From the NCBI RefSeq assembly GCF_016860525.1, contig NZ_BNEA01000001.1, positions 248,001-312,000 on the forward strand: 64,000 nucleotides of DNA. Direction: 5' to 3'. Each line of letters starts with the position of its first letter. The first letter of the stretch is position 1. Origin of the DNA: Streptomyces rubradiris. Lineage in GTDB: Bacteria > Actinomycetota > Actinomycetes > Streptomycetales > Streptomycetaceae. Positions 29,047-38,410 of this stretch are shown here, piece by piece. The notes under the pieces were generated by a model that ran no database searches, had not been told where the DNA came from, and saw only the letters and a program-made list of their open reading frames with translations. A program made the translations under genes and the position numbers.

Positions 29047-29792
29047 AAACGAGCGGCCTCGGCGACAACCTCTACATCGCCGGCTTCGATGCGAGCGGCG
29101 ACATCCAGGCCCTCGGCACCATCGGCGGTGGCCCGGCCCTGCTGAATCGGACGCCGATCAACAAGGCGGCCTACCAGCGGGAAGGCGGCCTGCTCAGCGG
29201 TCAGTTCGAGATGACGACGTTCTTCAACTCGGACCCGGTCAACGGCGGCACGCACGAGAAGCTGTCCGCGCTGCCCCGCAACGACGTGATCATGACGTAC
29301 TGCCGCGGTACCAACCTCGGCGACCCGTCCGCCAGCCTCGTCGCCAAGCAGGTCAATTACGACCCCACCCGCGGCGACGACGGGATGTTGACCTTCGCCG
29401 TGAGCGCACAGTCCAACGGCTACAGCATCGAGTGGGGGCGCCAGCTCACCGCGGGCGTGCGCACGGACACGGCGGCCACGAACGGCACGAGCATCGACAC
29501 CACGGCCGCAGCCTCGTTCGGCGCGCAGGCGTACCTCCAGGTGTTCAGCTTCGTCGGTACGGATGCCACGGTGAAGATCCAGGACTCCGCCGACAACAGT
29601 GTGTTCGCCGATGTCGCCGGACTGGCCTTCACGCCCATCACGGCCGGCCCGACCACGGAGCGGATCGCGGTCTCCAACACGACAACGATCCGCCGCTACG
29701 TCCGCGCAGTGACCGTGACGACCGGCGGGTTCACCTCGCTGGCGTTCTCCGTGAACTTCATCAAGAACGAGAACGCTGGGGTGACCTTCTGA
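29043..29792 (+). CDS. Tail tube or tail-surface protein (249 aa)
   Basis: ATG 29043 overlaps the upstream stop. The first ~135 residues are a beta-sandwich type with MTTFFNSDPVNGGTHEKLS, and the remaining ~110 residues are Thr/Ala/Val-rich (SFVGTDATVKIQDSADNSVF), like Ig-like decoration domains on tube proteins. It is a candidate for major tail protein; the gene at 30,245 is a second candidate. Confidence 0.72.
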   Translation: MKTSGLGDNLYIAGFDASGDIQALGTIGGGPALLNRTPINKAAYQREGGLLSGQFEMTTFFNSDPVNGGTHEKLSALPRNDVIMTYCRGTNLGDPSASLVAKQVNYDPTRGDDGMLTFAVSAQSNGYSIEWGRQLTAGVRTDTAATNGTSIDTTAAASFGAQAYLQVFSFVGTDATVKIQDSADNSVFADVAGLAFTPITAGPTTERIAVSNTTTIRRYVRAVTVTTGGFTSLAFSVNFIKNENAGVTF

Positions 29793-30238
29793 TGAGCGCA
29801 CAGCTGTTCCGTATCCAACCCCAGATGCCCCCCGAGGCGTACAGGACGTTCGCGATCGTCTCCCCGGTCGAGACGCACATGCGGCGTGCGACCTGCGAAG
29901 AGGTCGGCTGCGAGCACTACCTGAACGGCTGGCGCGTCCGTGTCGAGAACCTGACCCCGCAGATGCTCCACGCCGCCCGAACCTCCGGCCGCAAGTATGT
30001 GGAGCACCGCATCGCCGAGGGCGAGACCTGGCTTGTGTACGAGGCCGGACAGCCCTGCTTCAAGGCGACGGAGCACCGGGCGCCGATCGGCCGGCCGCCG
30101 CTCTACCTGGTACGCGACGGCGATTACCGGGGGAACCCGCGCGGGACGAAGGCCCGGCTGTACCAGCGGCCGGATCAGTGGGTGGACGACTTCGCCACTC
30201 ATCAGCAGAACCTCGCCGACGAGATCAGGAAAGGGTGA
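29792..30238 (+). CDS. Hypothetical tail-region protein (148 aa)
   Basis: ATG 29792 shares its A with the upstream TGA. The product has MRRATCEEVGCEHYLNGWRV near residue 30 (two Cys) and YLVRDGDYRGNPRG near residue 110. I recall homologues at this exact place in Streptomyces phage tails, with unknown function. The C-terminus is a helix (QWVDDFATHQQNLADEIRK). Confidence 0.75.
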   Translation: MSAQLFRIQPQMPPEAYRTFAIVSPVETHMRRATCEEVGCEHYLNGWRVRVENLTPQMLHAARTSGRKYVEHRIAEGETWLVYEAGQPCFKATEHRAPIGRPPLYLVRDGDYRGNPRGTKARLYQRPDQWVDDFATHQQNLADEIRKG

Positions 30239-30244
30239 CCACCC

Positions 30245-30652
30245 ATGGCGAAGAGCAGTGGCCTCGGCCAGACCACACTGTCCGTGGACGACGCGTCGGG
30301 TACCGCGCGCGACATCCGGAACGACGTCACGAACTGGCAGATGAGCACGCCGCGCGGCGTGCAGGACATCACCGGCGTTGACAAGAGCGCGAACGAGCGG
30401 CTGCTGCTGCTCGCGGACGCGTCGATCACCCTGAACGGCGTGTTCAACCCGGCCGCGAACCGGCAGCACGACGTCTTCAAGACCGTCCCCAGCACCTCGG
30501 TGCAGCGGACCGTCACGCAGACCGTGAACGGCGTCACCCTCGCCTTCGAAGCGGTCTTCTCCGACTACCAGCTCAGCCGCAGCGACAGCGGCGAACTGAC
30601 CTGGTCCGCGCCCGGCTCCCTCGCCGACGGCACCGTCCCCACCTGGGCGTAA
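30245..30652 (+). CDS. Probable major tail tube protein (135 aa)
   Basis: The start is ATG 30245 close behind GGTGACC. It is a small beta-rich protein with TTLSVDDASGTARDIRNDV, MSTPRGVQDITGVDKSA and DASITLNGVFN, the sequence style of compact tube proteins. It is immediately followed by the tail assembly chaperones, the usual order. It would polymerise around the tape measure. Confidence 0.75.
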   Translation: MAKSSGLGQTTLSVDDASGTARDIRNDVTNWQMSTPRGVQDITGVDKSANERLLLLADASITLNGVFNPAANRQHDVFKTVPSTSVQRTVTQTVNGVTLAFEAVFSDYQLSRSDSGELTWSAPGSLADGTVPTWA

Positions 30653-30662
30653 GGAGCAGCGC

Positions 30663-31070
30663 ATGGGATACAAGGTCAAGCCCAAGACGTACCTGATCCG
30701 ATTCGCCGAGGGACACGAGTTCCACGGCGCCGAGGCCCGGCTCCGGGGCATGAGCCTCGGCGAGTACATGGAAGCCACCGGCCAGGACGGCGGCGAAGGC
30801 GACACCGGCGCGGGCGCCGCAATCAACCGGTTCCTGGAGCACCTCATCTCCTGGAACCTGGAAACCGAGGACGGCCAGCCGATCCCAACCACCAAGGACA
30901 GCGTCACCCTTGTCGACCACGACCTGGTAGTGGCCCTGAACAACGCCTGGATCCAGCAGCTCATCGGGGTCCACGATGCCGACCCTTTGCCCGAGACCTC
31001 GCCCTCTGGCGAGCCGTCCCAGGTGGCATCGATTCCCATGGAAGCACTGTCACCGAGCCTGGCGAGCTGA
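30663..31070 (+). CDS. Tail assembly chaperone, unshifted product (135 aa)
   Basis: The start is ATG 30663 after AAGGAGC. It begins with strands and a helix (YKVKPKTYLIRFAEGHEF, RLRGMSLGEYMEATGQ) and has the acidic style of lambda gpG-type chaperones. It directly precedes the tape measure gene. A minus-1 slippery heptamer at 30983-30989 allows a longer product. The last 26 residues of the zero frame are low-complexity Ser/Pro. Confidence 0.85.
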   Translation: MGYKVKPKTYLIRFAEGHEFHGAEARLRGMSLGEYMEATGQDGGEGDTGAGAAINRFLEHLISWNLETEDGQPIPTTKDSVTLVDHDLVVALNNAWIQQLIGVHDADPLPETSPSGEPSQVASIPMEALSPSLAS

Positions 31071-31222
31071 CAAGGGCCCGGTATCTGCTCGGGCTGCTGG
31101 AGCGGTTTCCGGGCTACACCCTGTCCTCCCTCCTCGCGGAGGACACCGAACTCATGCGCCTCGTAGCCATCGAGCAACTGGGCGGCGCCCGCGACCAAGG
31201 AGAGGGGGTGGACGATGTCTGA
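30663..31222 (+). CDS. Tail assembly chaperone, minus-1 frameshift product (about 186 aa)
   Basis: If ribosomes slip back one base at CCCTTTG (30983-30989), residue 109 is followed by 77 further residues in the new frame, ending at the TGA 31220-31222 inside the tape measure start. The shifted part reads as real protein: ARDLALWRAVPGG, then EPGELTRARYLLGLLERFPG and AEDTELMRLVAIEQLGG. The G/GT arrangement is conserved in siphophages; the longer form chaperones the tape measure. Confidence 0.85.
30983..30989 (+). other. Programmed minus-1 frameshift slippery site CCCTTTG
   Basis: The heptamer obeys X XXY YYZ in the reading frame (C CCT TTG). Slippage re-pairs as CCC TTT. The open minus-1 frame runs from here to 31222. 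Confidence 0.85.
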
Positions 31223-34200
31223 CGACGTAACGATCACAGTCCGGGTCAACAACCAAACGGCCTCGGGCTTCCGGGACATCAACGGCCAGCTCAGGACGCT
31301 GGACGGCCGGTTCGCCTCCTCTGCCGGGAACATGCGCCGCTCCTCGGACGGCATCACCCGCGCCCTGGTCGACGTCCGCGCCTCCCTGCTGTCACTCGCG
31401 CCAGCCGCAATCCCGGTGGCCGCGTCGCTGGCACCGATCGCGGTCCAGGCGGGCGCGGCCGGCGCGGCGGTGGCCGCGTTCGGCGCCGCAGTGGTCCCGC
31501 AGATCGCGAACCTGTCCGAGGCGGCGAAGGCGCAGGACAAGTACAGCCAGGCGGTACAGCAGTACGGGGCGCACTCGAAGCAGGCGATCCAGGCCCAGCA
31601 GCAGGCGGCGCAGACGCTGGCCGCCATGCCGAGGGCGACCCAGCAGGCAGCGGCGGCGTACTCGAATCTCCGGGACCAGTTCAAGAGCTTCTCGGATTCG
31701 ACAGCCCGGTTCACCATGCAGCCGGTGGAGCACTCGTTCGCGGTGCTCGGGGCGATCCTGCCGAAGTTGAAGCCCATGGTCGAGGGCACGTCGACCCAGC
31801 TTGACCGGTTGGTGAAGGTCGCGGGCGGCGGCATCAACACGTCGGCGTTCGACGGGCTGGCGAAGCGGTTCAGCGACCTCGCGAACAACAGCCTCAAGAG
31901 CGCCACTGACGGTGCGATCCACTTCATGCGAGTCCTCTCCGAGGGCAACGCGCGCGGGCCGTTCACCGAGTTCATGGATTACGCCCGCGCTCAGGGACCG
32001 GCGGTGAAGGAACTGCTGTCGAACCTGATGCAGGCCTTTGGGAACCTCGCGGCCGGCGCGGCGCAGGCGGGGCCCGGTCTGCTGACGATCGTCAACGCGT
32101 TCGCGAAGCTCGTGGCTGCTGTGCCGCCGGAGCTGATCGGGAACCTGATGCAGCTCTACGCCGCGTTCAAGCTGATCACTTTGGCCGGGGCTGGGATCGG
32201 CGCTGTGGCGGGCGGGGTACAGGCGCTGGCGGTGCGGCTCGGCGCGTTGAATGCGGCGGCGGCTGCGGCGGGCGGCGGCCTGGCGGGGCTGCGAGCGGCG
32301 TTCGCGGGGCTCGGCGCGGCGGCGAAGGCGTCGATCGTGGTCGCGGGGATCGCCGCAGCGGCGGTCGCGATCAAGAAGCTGTCGGACATGGGCCGGGACG
32401 CTCCGCCGAACGTCGACAAGCTGACGACGTCGCTGGGGAACCTGGGCCGGACGGGGAAGACGAGCGGCGAGGCCGCGCGCGTGTTCGGCCGGGACTTGGG
32501 CGAGTTGTACGACTCGGTGCGGTCGCTGACGGATCCGTCGATGGCGGACAAGATCCAGCAGGGCATCGTCAAGTCCCTGTCGCTGGGGAACTGGGACTCG
32601 ACGCCGGTCAAGGACGCCAAGGAGAAGTTCGACGCGATCGACAAGTCCCTGGAGAACCTCGTCCGGGGCGGCAAGGGCAAGCTCGCAGCCGAGGCGGTCA
32701 AGGACCTCGCGGCGGCATACGTCAAGGGCGGCGGCAGCGCGAAGGACTTCCAGTCCAAGTTGGAGGGCTACAAGTCGGCGCTCGCGGACCAGGCGTTCGA
32801 GCAGAAGCTCGCGGCGGAGTCGCAGGGCCTGTTCGGTGCGGCGGCGCAGGCGACGGCAGCGAAGCTCGACCAGCAGAAGGCCAGCGCGGACGGTCTGCGG
32901 GGTGCGATCCAGGCCCTGAACGACGTCAACCGCGCGGGCCTGGGCGGCATGATCGGGTTCGAGGCCGCGATCGATGCTGCGGCGCAGGCGGCGAAAGACA
33001 ACGCGGGCGCCCTGTCGATGTCGGGTGGCGTGCTGGACCTGAACAGCGAGAAGGCGCGCTCGGCGGCGTCGGCGCTTCAGGATCTCGCGGACAAGACGGA
33101 CGGCGCGGCAGCGAGCGCGCGGGAGTCGGGCTCGTCGTGGGAGACGGTCAACGGGATCTACAGCCGGGGCCGTAGCGAGCTGATCAAATCGGCCGAGGCG
33201 ATGGGCTTGGGCCGGGAGCAGGCCGCCCAACTCGCGGACCAGATCCTGCGGATCCCGGACAAGCACGCCAAGGTCCGGATGGACACCGAGGACGCGCGCG
33301 TGGGCCTCGAAGCCTTCAACGCTGCGGTGAAGCGCACCCCCGGCAGCAAGAGCGTGACGCTGAAGACCCTCTCCTCGTCAGCCGAGAAGGTGCTGGAGGC
33401 ATTCGGCTTCCGCGTCAAGCGGCTCCCCAACGGCTCGGTCACGGTCACCGCTGCGACCGGCGGCGCGCTGCGGGGGATCGGCTCGGTGCAGGCGGCGATC
33501 AACTCACTGCGCGACAAGAGCGTCACGATCACCACCAACCGCGTCACCAAGTTCACCAGCGTGCAGGGCGGCGTGACGGTCGCGAAGCGCGACTACGCCT
33601 CGGGCGGCCGGGTCAAGGGGTACGCCGACGGCGGTGACGTGCAGGTGGCCCCGACCGGTCTGGTGAGCGGCCCGGGGACGGGCACGTCGGACGACATCCT
33701 CACGATGTTCGCCAGCGGCGCCGTCGGCCGCATCAGCAACACCGAGTTCGTCGTCAACGCGCGGTCCACGAAGAAGTACCTGCCGCTGTTGGAGGCCATC
33801 AACCAGGACCGGCTGCCAGGGTTCGCGAAGGGCGGCAAGGTCTCGGCCCAGGCCAAGGCTGAAGCCGAGGCCCGCCGCGATGCTATGGGCGACCTCACGG
33901 TCTCGCACTTCGGCTACATGGCAGGCTACCGCCGCTCCGAGTTCGGGAACGCGCTCGGCAAGCCGGACAGCGTCGGCAGTCTGGTGTCGACGCTGAACCA
34001 GTGGCGCGGCATCATCCAGAAGGCCACCCACGGCTCGGCGGAGTCCCGGCTGCTCAAGCAGCTCGACTCGGCTGGCCGGTCGCTGTTCAAGTGGGAGCGG
34101 CAGCTCAACTCGGTCACCAAGTCGCTGGACTCGGCGAAGTCCAAGCTGTCCGACCTGAAGAACGCCTCGTCGCAGCTCGCCGCCTCGGTGAAGGGCAACC

Positions 34201-35009
34201 TCCTCAGCAGCGCGAACATCACCCGAGGCGCGTCCGGGGACAGCACGGTGACGCTGTCCTCGATCCGCTCCGGGATGAGGAACTCGAAGGACAAGGTCAC
34301 GGCGTTCGCCGCCGCCCTGAAGCAGCTCAGGTCGAAGGGCTTCTCCGCCAGCATCATCCAGCAGGTCGCCGAGGCCGGCATCGACGGCGGCGGCCTGGAG
34401 ACTGCGGGCGCTCTGCTCCAGGCGTCCGGGTCCGAAGTGCAGACCTTCAACCAGACGCAGTCGGAGATTGAGGCTGCTGCCGGGTTGGCCGGGAAGTCGG
34501 CGGCGGACGCTGTGTACGAGCGGCAGATCAAGGCCCAGGAGCGCTACGTCAAGTCCCTGGAGGCCCAGCAGAAGAAGCTGACCCAGTCCATGGACAAGCT
34601 CGGCCAGGCCATGGAGAAGGCCATCGAGAAGGCGTTCGGGAAGAAAGCGGCGGGCGGCATCGTCGGCGCCGCAGCATCCGGCGGACTCCGCTCCAGCCTG
34701 ACCTGGGTGGGCGAGCAGGGCCCTGAACTGCTGGACCTGCCGGCCGGATCGAGGGTGTGGAGCAACCCGGACTCGCGGCGGAAGTTGGCGGCTGCGGAGG
34801 CGCCGTGGGCGTCGATGCTCACCTCACCCCGCCGCGCGCCGGCCGCGAGCACGGCTGCTGCGGGTGCCCCGGCGGCGAGCCAGCCGATCGTGATCCGCCT
34901 CCAGCTCGGGCGGCACGAGTTCGAGGAGATCTGGGTCGACGTTGGGCGCCGCGCGGTGCAGGCCCGCGGCTCGATCGAAGCAACGCTCAGGCCGCCGCGC
35001 GGCCGGTAG
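31215..35009 (+). CDS. Tail tape measure protein (1264 aa)
   Basis: ATG 31215 overlaps the frameshift product. It is the largest gene of the window, helical and Ala/Gly/Lys-rich. Hydrophobic stretches lie near 58-100 and 315-390 (VVAGIAAAAVAIKKLSDMG), the latter possibly entering the host membrane at injection. C-terminal coiled coils (FKWERQLNSVTKSLDSAKSK) follow, then AGGIVGAAASGG and GEQGPELLDLPAGSRV, a typical tape measure ending. It sets tail length and is ejected ahead of DNA. Confidence 0.95.
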   Translation: MSDDVTITVRVNNQTASGFRDINGQLRTLDGRFASSAGNMRRSSDGITRALVDVRASLLSLAPAAIPVAASLAPIAVQAGAAGAAVAAFGAAVVPQIANLSEAAKAQDKYSQAVQQYGAHSKQAIQAQQQAAQTLAAMPRATQQAAAAYSNLRDQFKSFSDSTARFTMQPVEHSFAVLGAILPKLKPMVEGTSTQLDRLVKVAGGGINTSAFDGLAKRFSDLANNSLKSATDGAIHFMRVLSEGNARGPFTEFMDYARAQGPAVKELLSNLMQAFGNLAAGAAQAGPGLLTIVNAFAKLVAAVPPELIGNLMQLYAAFKLITLAGAGIGAVAGGVQALAVRLGALNAAAAAAGGGLAGLRAAFAGLGAAAKASIVVAGIAAAAVAIKKLSDMGRDAPPNVDKLTTSLGNLGRTGKTSGEAARVFGRDLGELYDSVRSLTDPSMADKIQQGIVKSLSLGNWDSTPVKDAKEKFDAIDKSLENLVRGGKGKLAAEAVKDLAAAYVKGGGSAKDFQSKLEGYKSALADQAFEQKLAAESQGLFGAAAQATAAKLDQQKASADGLRGAIQALNDVNRAGLGGMIGFEAAIDAAAQAAKDNAGALSMSGGVLDLNSEKARSAASALQDLADKTDGAAASARESGSSWETVNGIYSRGRSELIKSAEAMGLGREQAAQLADQILRIPDKHAKVRMDTEDARVGLEAFNAAVKRTPGSKSVTLKTLSSSAEKVLEAFGFRVKRLPNGSVTVTAATGGALRGIGSVQAAINSLRDKSVTITTNRVTKFTSVQGGVTVAKRDYASGGRVKGYADGGDVQVAPTGLVSGPGTGTSDDILTMFASGAVGRISNTEFVVNARSTKKYLPLLEAINQDRLPGFAKGGKVSAQAKAEAEARRDAMGDLTVSHFGYMAGYRRSEFGNALGKPDSVGSLVSTLNQWRGIIQKATHGSAESRLLKQLDSAGRSLFKWERQLNSVTKSLDSAKSKLSDLKNASSQLAASVKGNLLSSANITRGASGDSTVTLSSIRSGMRNSKDKVTAFAAALKQLRSKGFSASIIQQVAEAGIDGGGLETAGALLQASGSEVQTFNQTQSEIEAAAGLAGKSAADAVYERQIKAQERYVKSLEAQQKKLTQSMDKLGQAMEKAIEKAFGKKAAGGIVGAAASGGLRSSLTWVGEQGPELLDLPAGSRVWSNPDSRRKLAAAEAPWASMLTSPRRAPAASTAAAGAPAASQPIVIRLQLGRHEFEEIWVDVGRRAVQARGSIEATLRPPRGR

Positions 35010-35023
35010 AGGGAGGAACGCGA

Positions 35024-35530
35024 GTGCACCGGTACAAGATCTGGAACGCGGCGGCGCCGACAACAGCGGCGATCGCCAAGGTGGCCACGGGCACGAGCAT
35101 CAAGACGATGCTCCAGCTCGCCACGCCCAGCACCAGGCAGATACAGCTCATCTCGTGGGGCTACAGCTTCGACGCCGGCCCGTCGTCCGCGGGCCTGGTG
35201 GAGCTGATCCAGACCGATGTGGCGGCGACCGTGACCGCGCACGTGGTGTCCGGGGTGCAGCCGCTGGACCCGAATGCGCCGGCCAGCCTGCTCACCCTCG
35301 GGACGACCGGGACCGGCTACACGGCCACTGCGGAGGGGACGACGACGGCGTCCCGCTCGCTCGACACGGTGCTGGTGGCGCCGTCCAGCAGCTCGGCGCC
35401 GTCGGTCTGCTACTCGTACCAGTGGATGCCGGATGAGCGGCCCATCATCGCCGTCTCGAAGTTCCTCAGGGTGCGCGCAACGATGGGCAGCAGCGTCAAC
35501 ATGCTCTGCTGGATCTGCTGGGACGAGTGA
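35024..35530 (+). CDS. Tail protein following tape measure (168 aa)
   Basis: The start is GTG 35024 after GGGAGGAACGCG. The chain is beta-rich and Ser/Thr-rich (WGYSFDAGPSSAGLVELIQT, TVLVAPSSSSAPSVCYSYQW), without clear motifs. By position it could be a distal tail or tail-surface component. I recall similar proteins after the tape measure in other Streptomyces phages. Confidence 0.7.
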   Translation: MHRYKIWNAAAPTTAAIAKVATGTSIKTMLQLATPSTRQIQLISWGYSFDAGPSSAGLVELIQTDVAATVTAHVVSGVQPLDPNAPASLLTLGTTGTGYTATAEGTTTASRSLDTVLVAPSSSSAPSVCYSYQWMPDERPIIAVSKFLRVRATMGSSVNMLCWICWDE

Positions 35531-35533
35531 CGC

Positions 35534-38401
35534 GTGCCGGGGAGTATCGCAGCGCAGGTGATGGCCTGGCAGCGCCGCATGGGCGGCGTCGCCGGACCAC
35601 TCTCCGCCGCACCCAGCGCCTCTGGGGAAGCCGACAACGGCACGCCCGTGCAGGTCGAGATGTTGGTGTCCGGTACGTGGGTGGACATCACCAGCTACAC
35701 CATGGTCCGCGACAACAGCGGCCAGATCGCCATCACCCGCGGCATCCGAGACGAGGGCTCCCAGACCGAGGCCGGCACGTGCGCGCTGGAGCTGAAGAAC
35801 CAGGACGGGCGGTTCTCCCCGCGGACCCCGTCGGGCCCGTACTACGGGCTGATCGGTCGCAACACCCCGATCCGGATCAGCGTCCCAGACGGCAACGGCG
35901 GCAAGAGCTACCGGATCTGGAGCGAGGCGTCGGAGTGGGCGCCGAGCTGGGATACCACCGGTACAGACGTGTGGACGGACCTGTCCGCTGGCGGCATTCT
36001 GCGTCGCCTCGCGCAGGGCCCGGCGCCGGAGCGATCGGTCATCTACCAGGCCGTCACCAGCCCACTGCCGTCGAGCGTGGTGGCGTACTGGCCGTGCGAG
36101 GACGCATCCGGAGCTACCCAGCTGGCGTCAGCGCTGACCAGCGGGTCGGCGATGACGTGGACCGGCACGCCCACCCTCGCCTCCTACTCCGGGTTCGCCG
36201 CCTCCGATCCGCTGCCCGACCTCACCAGCGCCAGCCTGTCCGGCGGCATCCCCAAGTACGACGACCCGGCGGCTACCCAGGTGCGGTTCCTCGCCTACAT
36301 CCCTGCGGCTGGCCTGTCGTTGGGGAAGGTGCTCGTTGCGATCGACCAGCTCGAATACAGCGCCGGAAGCAGCCAGTTCTGGGAGGTGTACTACGACACC
36401 GCCACCCGCAGCCTGACGATCCGCACCTGCGCGAGCGACGGCACTGTCCTCGGCGCAGAGCTACAGCACACCCTGGACGTTCGCGGGCGGCTGCTGTACG
36501 TCAGCGTGGAACTCCAGGAGTCCGGCGCCAACATCAGCAGGACGCTGCGCCTCAAAGACGTCAACACCGGCCAGGTCTACAGCGTCAGCGACACGGTGTT
36601 CGTCACCCAGCTGACTAGGGTCGTGAAGATCCAGTTCGGGCCCGCCTCGCGCGCGGTGTCCGGCGCGGCCGGTACGTCCAACCTGCCGGGTGTCGCGGTC
36701 GGCCACGTGACGGTGGAGAACGCGATCACGCCGATCGACGCGCTTGGTGTCCGCCTCAACCCGATCGGCGAGACCGCGGGCCGCCGAATCCAGCGGCTGT
36801 GCGACGAGGCCGGGCTCGCCTACGAGTGGAACGGCGACCTGGACGACACCGTGCCGATGGGCGCGCAGCCCAAGGCCAACTTGCTGTCGCTGGTCCAGGA
36901 GTGCGTGCTCGCGGACGGCGGCCTGCTGTACGAGCTCACGGGCACGCTTGGCCTCGGCTACCGCACCCGCGCGAGTCTGTACAACCAGGACCCGGCGCTC
37001 GTCCTTGACTACCCGTCCGGCCAGCTCGCACAGATCCCGACACCGGTCGAGGACGACCGGTACATCCAGAACAAGGTCACCGTCACCGTGGGCGGCGTCT
37101 CGGAGACGTACGAGGAGACCAGCGGCACGCTGAGCACCGCGCTCCCGCCGGCCGGTGTGGGCGCCTACGGCGGCGAGATCACGCTCAACCTGGCCAGCAC
37201 GGACGCCGGGACGCTCCAGGACCAGGCGGCATGGCGGGTGCACCTGGGCACGGTGGACGAGGCACGGTTTCCCCAGGTCAGCGTGAACTTGGCGCACCCG
37301 AGCATCACTCCGACGATGCGCCGCGCGATCCTCGGTATCCGGCTCGGCGACCGCATCGAGATCACCAACCCCCCGAGCTGGCTTCCCCCCGACACCATCG
37401 ACCAGCTCGTCCTCGGGATCAGCGAGACGATCACCCACTTCGAGCACAAGCTGACGTTCACGTGCGCGCCGGCCAGCCCGTACAGCAGCATCGGGTTCCT
37501 GGACGCGACGGAGGCGCGGGTCGACACGGACGGCTCGGAGCTGGCCGCGAACATCAGTTCGTCGGCGGCTGCGATCGCGGTGCAGCCGTCGGCCGGGGCT
37601 GACGTGCTGTGGACCAAGGACCTCTCCGATTTTCCCCTGGACATTCGGGTGGGCGGCGAGGTCATGCGCGTGACCAGCATCAGCGACCTGGTCACGGACA
37701 CGTACACCCGGACCGTGGCGGGCAGCTGGGGCACCAACGACTCGGGGTTCACGTGGACGTTGAGCGGCGGGTCGGCGTCCGACTACTCCGTGGGGAGCGG
37801 GGTCGGCGCGCACCTGCTGGCCACAGCCGGGGTACCACGCCGCTGCCTCCTGCCCACGGTTGCCGCAGACTTCGACTTCTACGTCTCCGTGACCGCCGAC
37901 CAGCTCGCTACTGGCGCTGCGCTCACCGGCGCCTTGGTGGCCCGCTACACGGACGACAGCAACCTGTACTCGGCACAGGTGCAGGCCACTACGGCGAACG
38001 CGGTCACGTTGCTGCTGTTCAAGCGAGTCAGCGGCACTGAGACGATCCTGGGGAGCTACACACTGCCCGGTACGACGTTCGTGGCGGGTGTGTTCTATCG
38101 GATCAGGTTCAAGCTCCAGGGCTCGCTGCTGCGGGCGAAGGCCTGGGCGCACGGCGGTGTGGAGCCGCCGGAGTGGCACGTCACCGCAGTGGACACCGAG
38201 CTGACCAGCGGCCCGTGGGTGGGGGTCCGGTCGCTCGCTGTCTCCGGGAACACCAACGTCACCGCGAGCGTCCAGTACGAGAACTTCCAGATCGTCTCGC
38301 CTCAAATGTTCACGCTGACTCGCAGCATAAACGGCGTCGTGAAATCCCATTCGGCGGGCGAAGACGTCCGTCTCGCACACCCGACAATCCTTGCCCTGTA
38401 G
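35534..38401 (+). CDS. Tail-tip/minor tail protein with lectin-like insert (955 aa)
   Basis: The start is GTG 35534. Residues 1-~150 contain TWVDITSYTMVRDNSGQIAI and LELKNQDGRFSPRTPSGPYY, the usual N-terminus of Streptomyces phage tail-tip proteins. A jelly-roll-like insert lies at ~170-390. Residues ~400-690 continue the hub-like core. A second beta-sandwich is at ~710-920 (ALTGALVARYTDDSNLYSA). The ending FTLTRSINGVVKSHSAGEDV is typical of this family. It probably combines hub function with glycan binding on the host surface. Confidence 0.88.
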   Translation: MPGSIAAQVMAWQRRMGGVAGPLSAAPSASGEADNGTPVQVEMLVSGTWVDITSYTMVRDNSGQIAITRGIRDEGSQTEAGTCALELKNQDGRFSPRTPSGPYYGLIGRNTPIRISVPDGNGGKSYRIWSEASEWAPSWDTTGTDVWTDLSAGGILRRLAQGPAPERSVIYQAVTSPLPSSVVAYWPCEDASGATQLASALTSGSAMTWTGTPTLASYSGFAASDPLPDLTSASLSGGIPKYDDPAATQVRFLAYIPAAGLSLGKVLVAIDQLEYSAGSSQFWEVYYDTATRSLTIRTCASDGTVLGAELQHTLDVRGRLLYVSVELQESGANISRTLRLKDVNTGQVYSVSDTVFVTQLTRVVKIQFGPASRAVSGAAGTSNLPGVAVGHVTVENAITPIDALGVRLNPIGETAGRRIQRLCDEAGLAYEWNGDLDDTVPMGAQPKANLLSLVQECVLADGGLLYELTGTLGLGYRTRASLYNQDPALVLDYPSGQLAQIPTPVEDDRYIQNKVTVTVGGVSETYEETSGTLSTALPPAGVGAYGGEITLNLASTDAGTLQDQAAWRVHLGTVDEARFPQVSVNLAHPSITPTMRRAILGIRLGDRIEITNPPSWLPPDTIDQLVLGISETITHFEHKLTFTCAPASPYSSIGFLDATEARVDTDGSELAANISSSAAAIAVQPSAGADVLWTKDLSDFPLDIRVGGEVMRVTSISDLVTDTYTRTVAGSWGTNDSGFTWTLSGGSASDYSVGSGVGAHLLATAGVPRRCLLPTVAADFDFYVSVTADQLATGAALTGALVARYTDDSNLYSAQVQATTANAVTLLLFKRVSGTETILGSYTLPGTTFVAGVFYRIRFKLQGSLLRAKAWAHGGVEPPEWHVTAVDTELTSGPWVGVRSLAVSGNTNVTASVQYENFQIVSPQMFTLTRSINGVVKSHSAGEDVRLAHPTILAL

Positions 38402-38410
38402 GAGGCACCC

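Noticed and set aside
29696..31975. 759-codon minus-strand open frame across the tail genes
   Set aside because: It is antisense to five well-supported tail genes, has low-complexity composition, and merely reflects GC-rich third positions.
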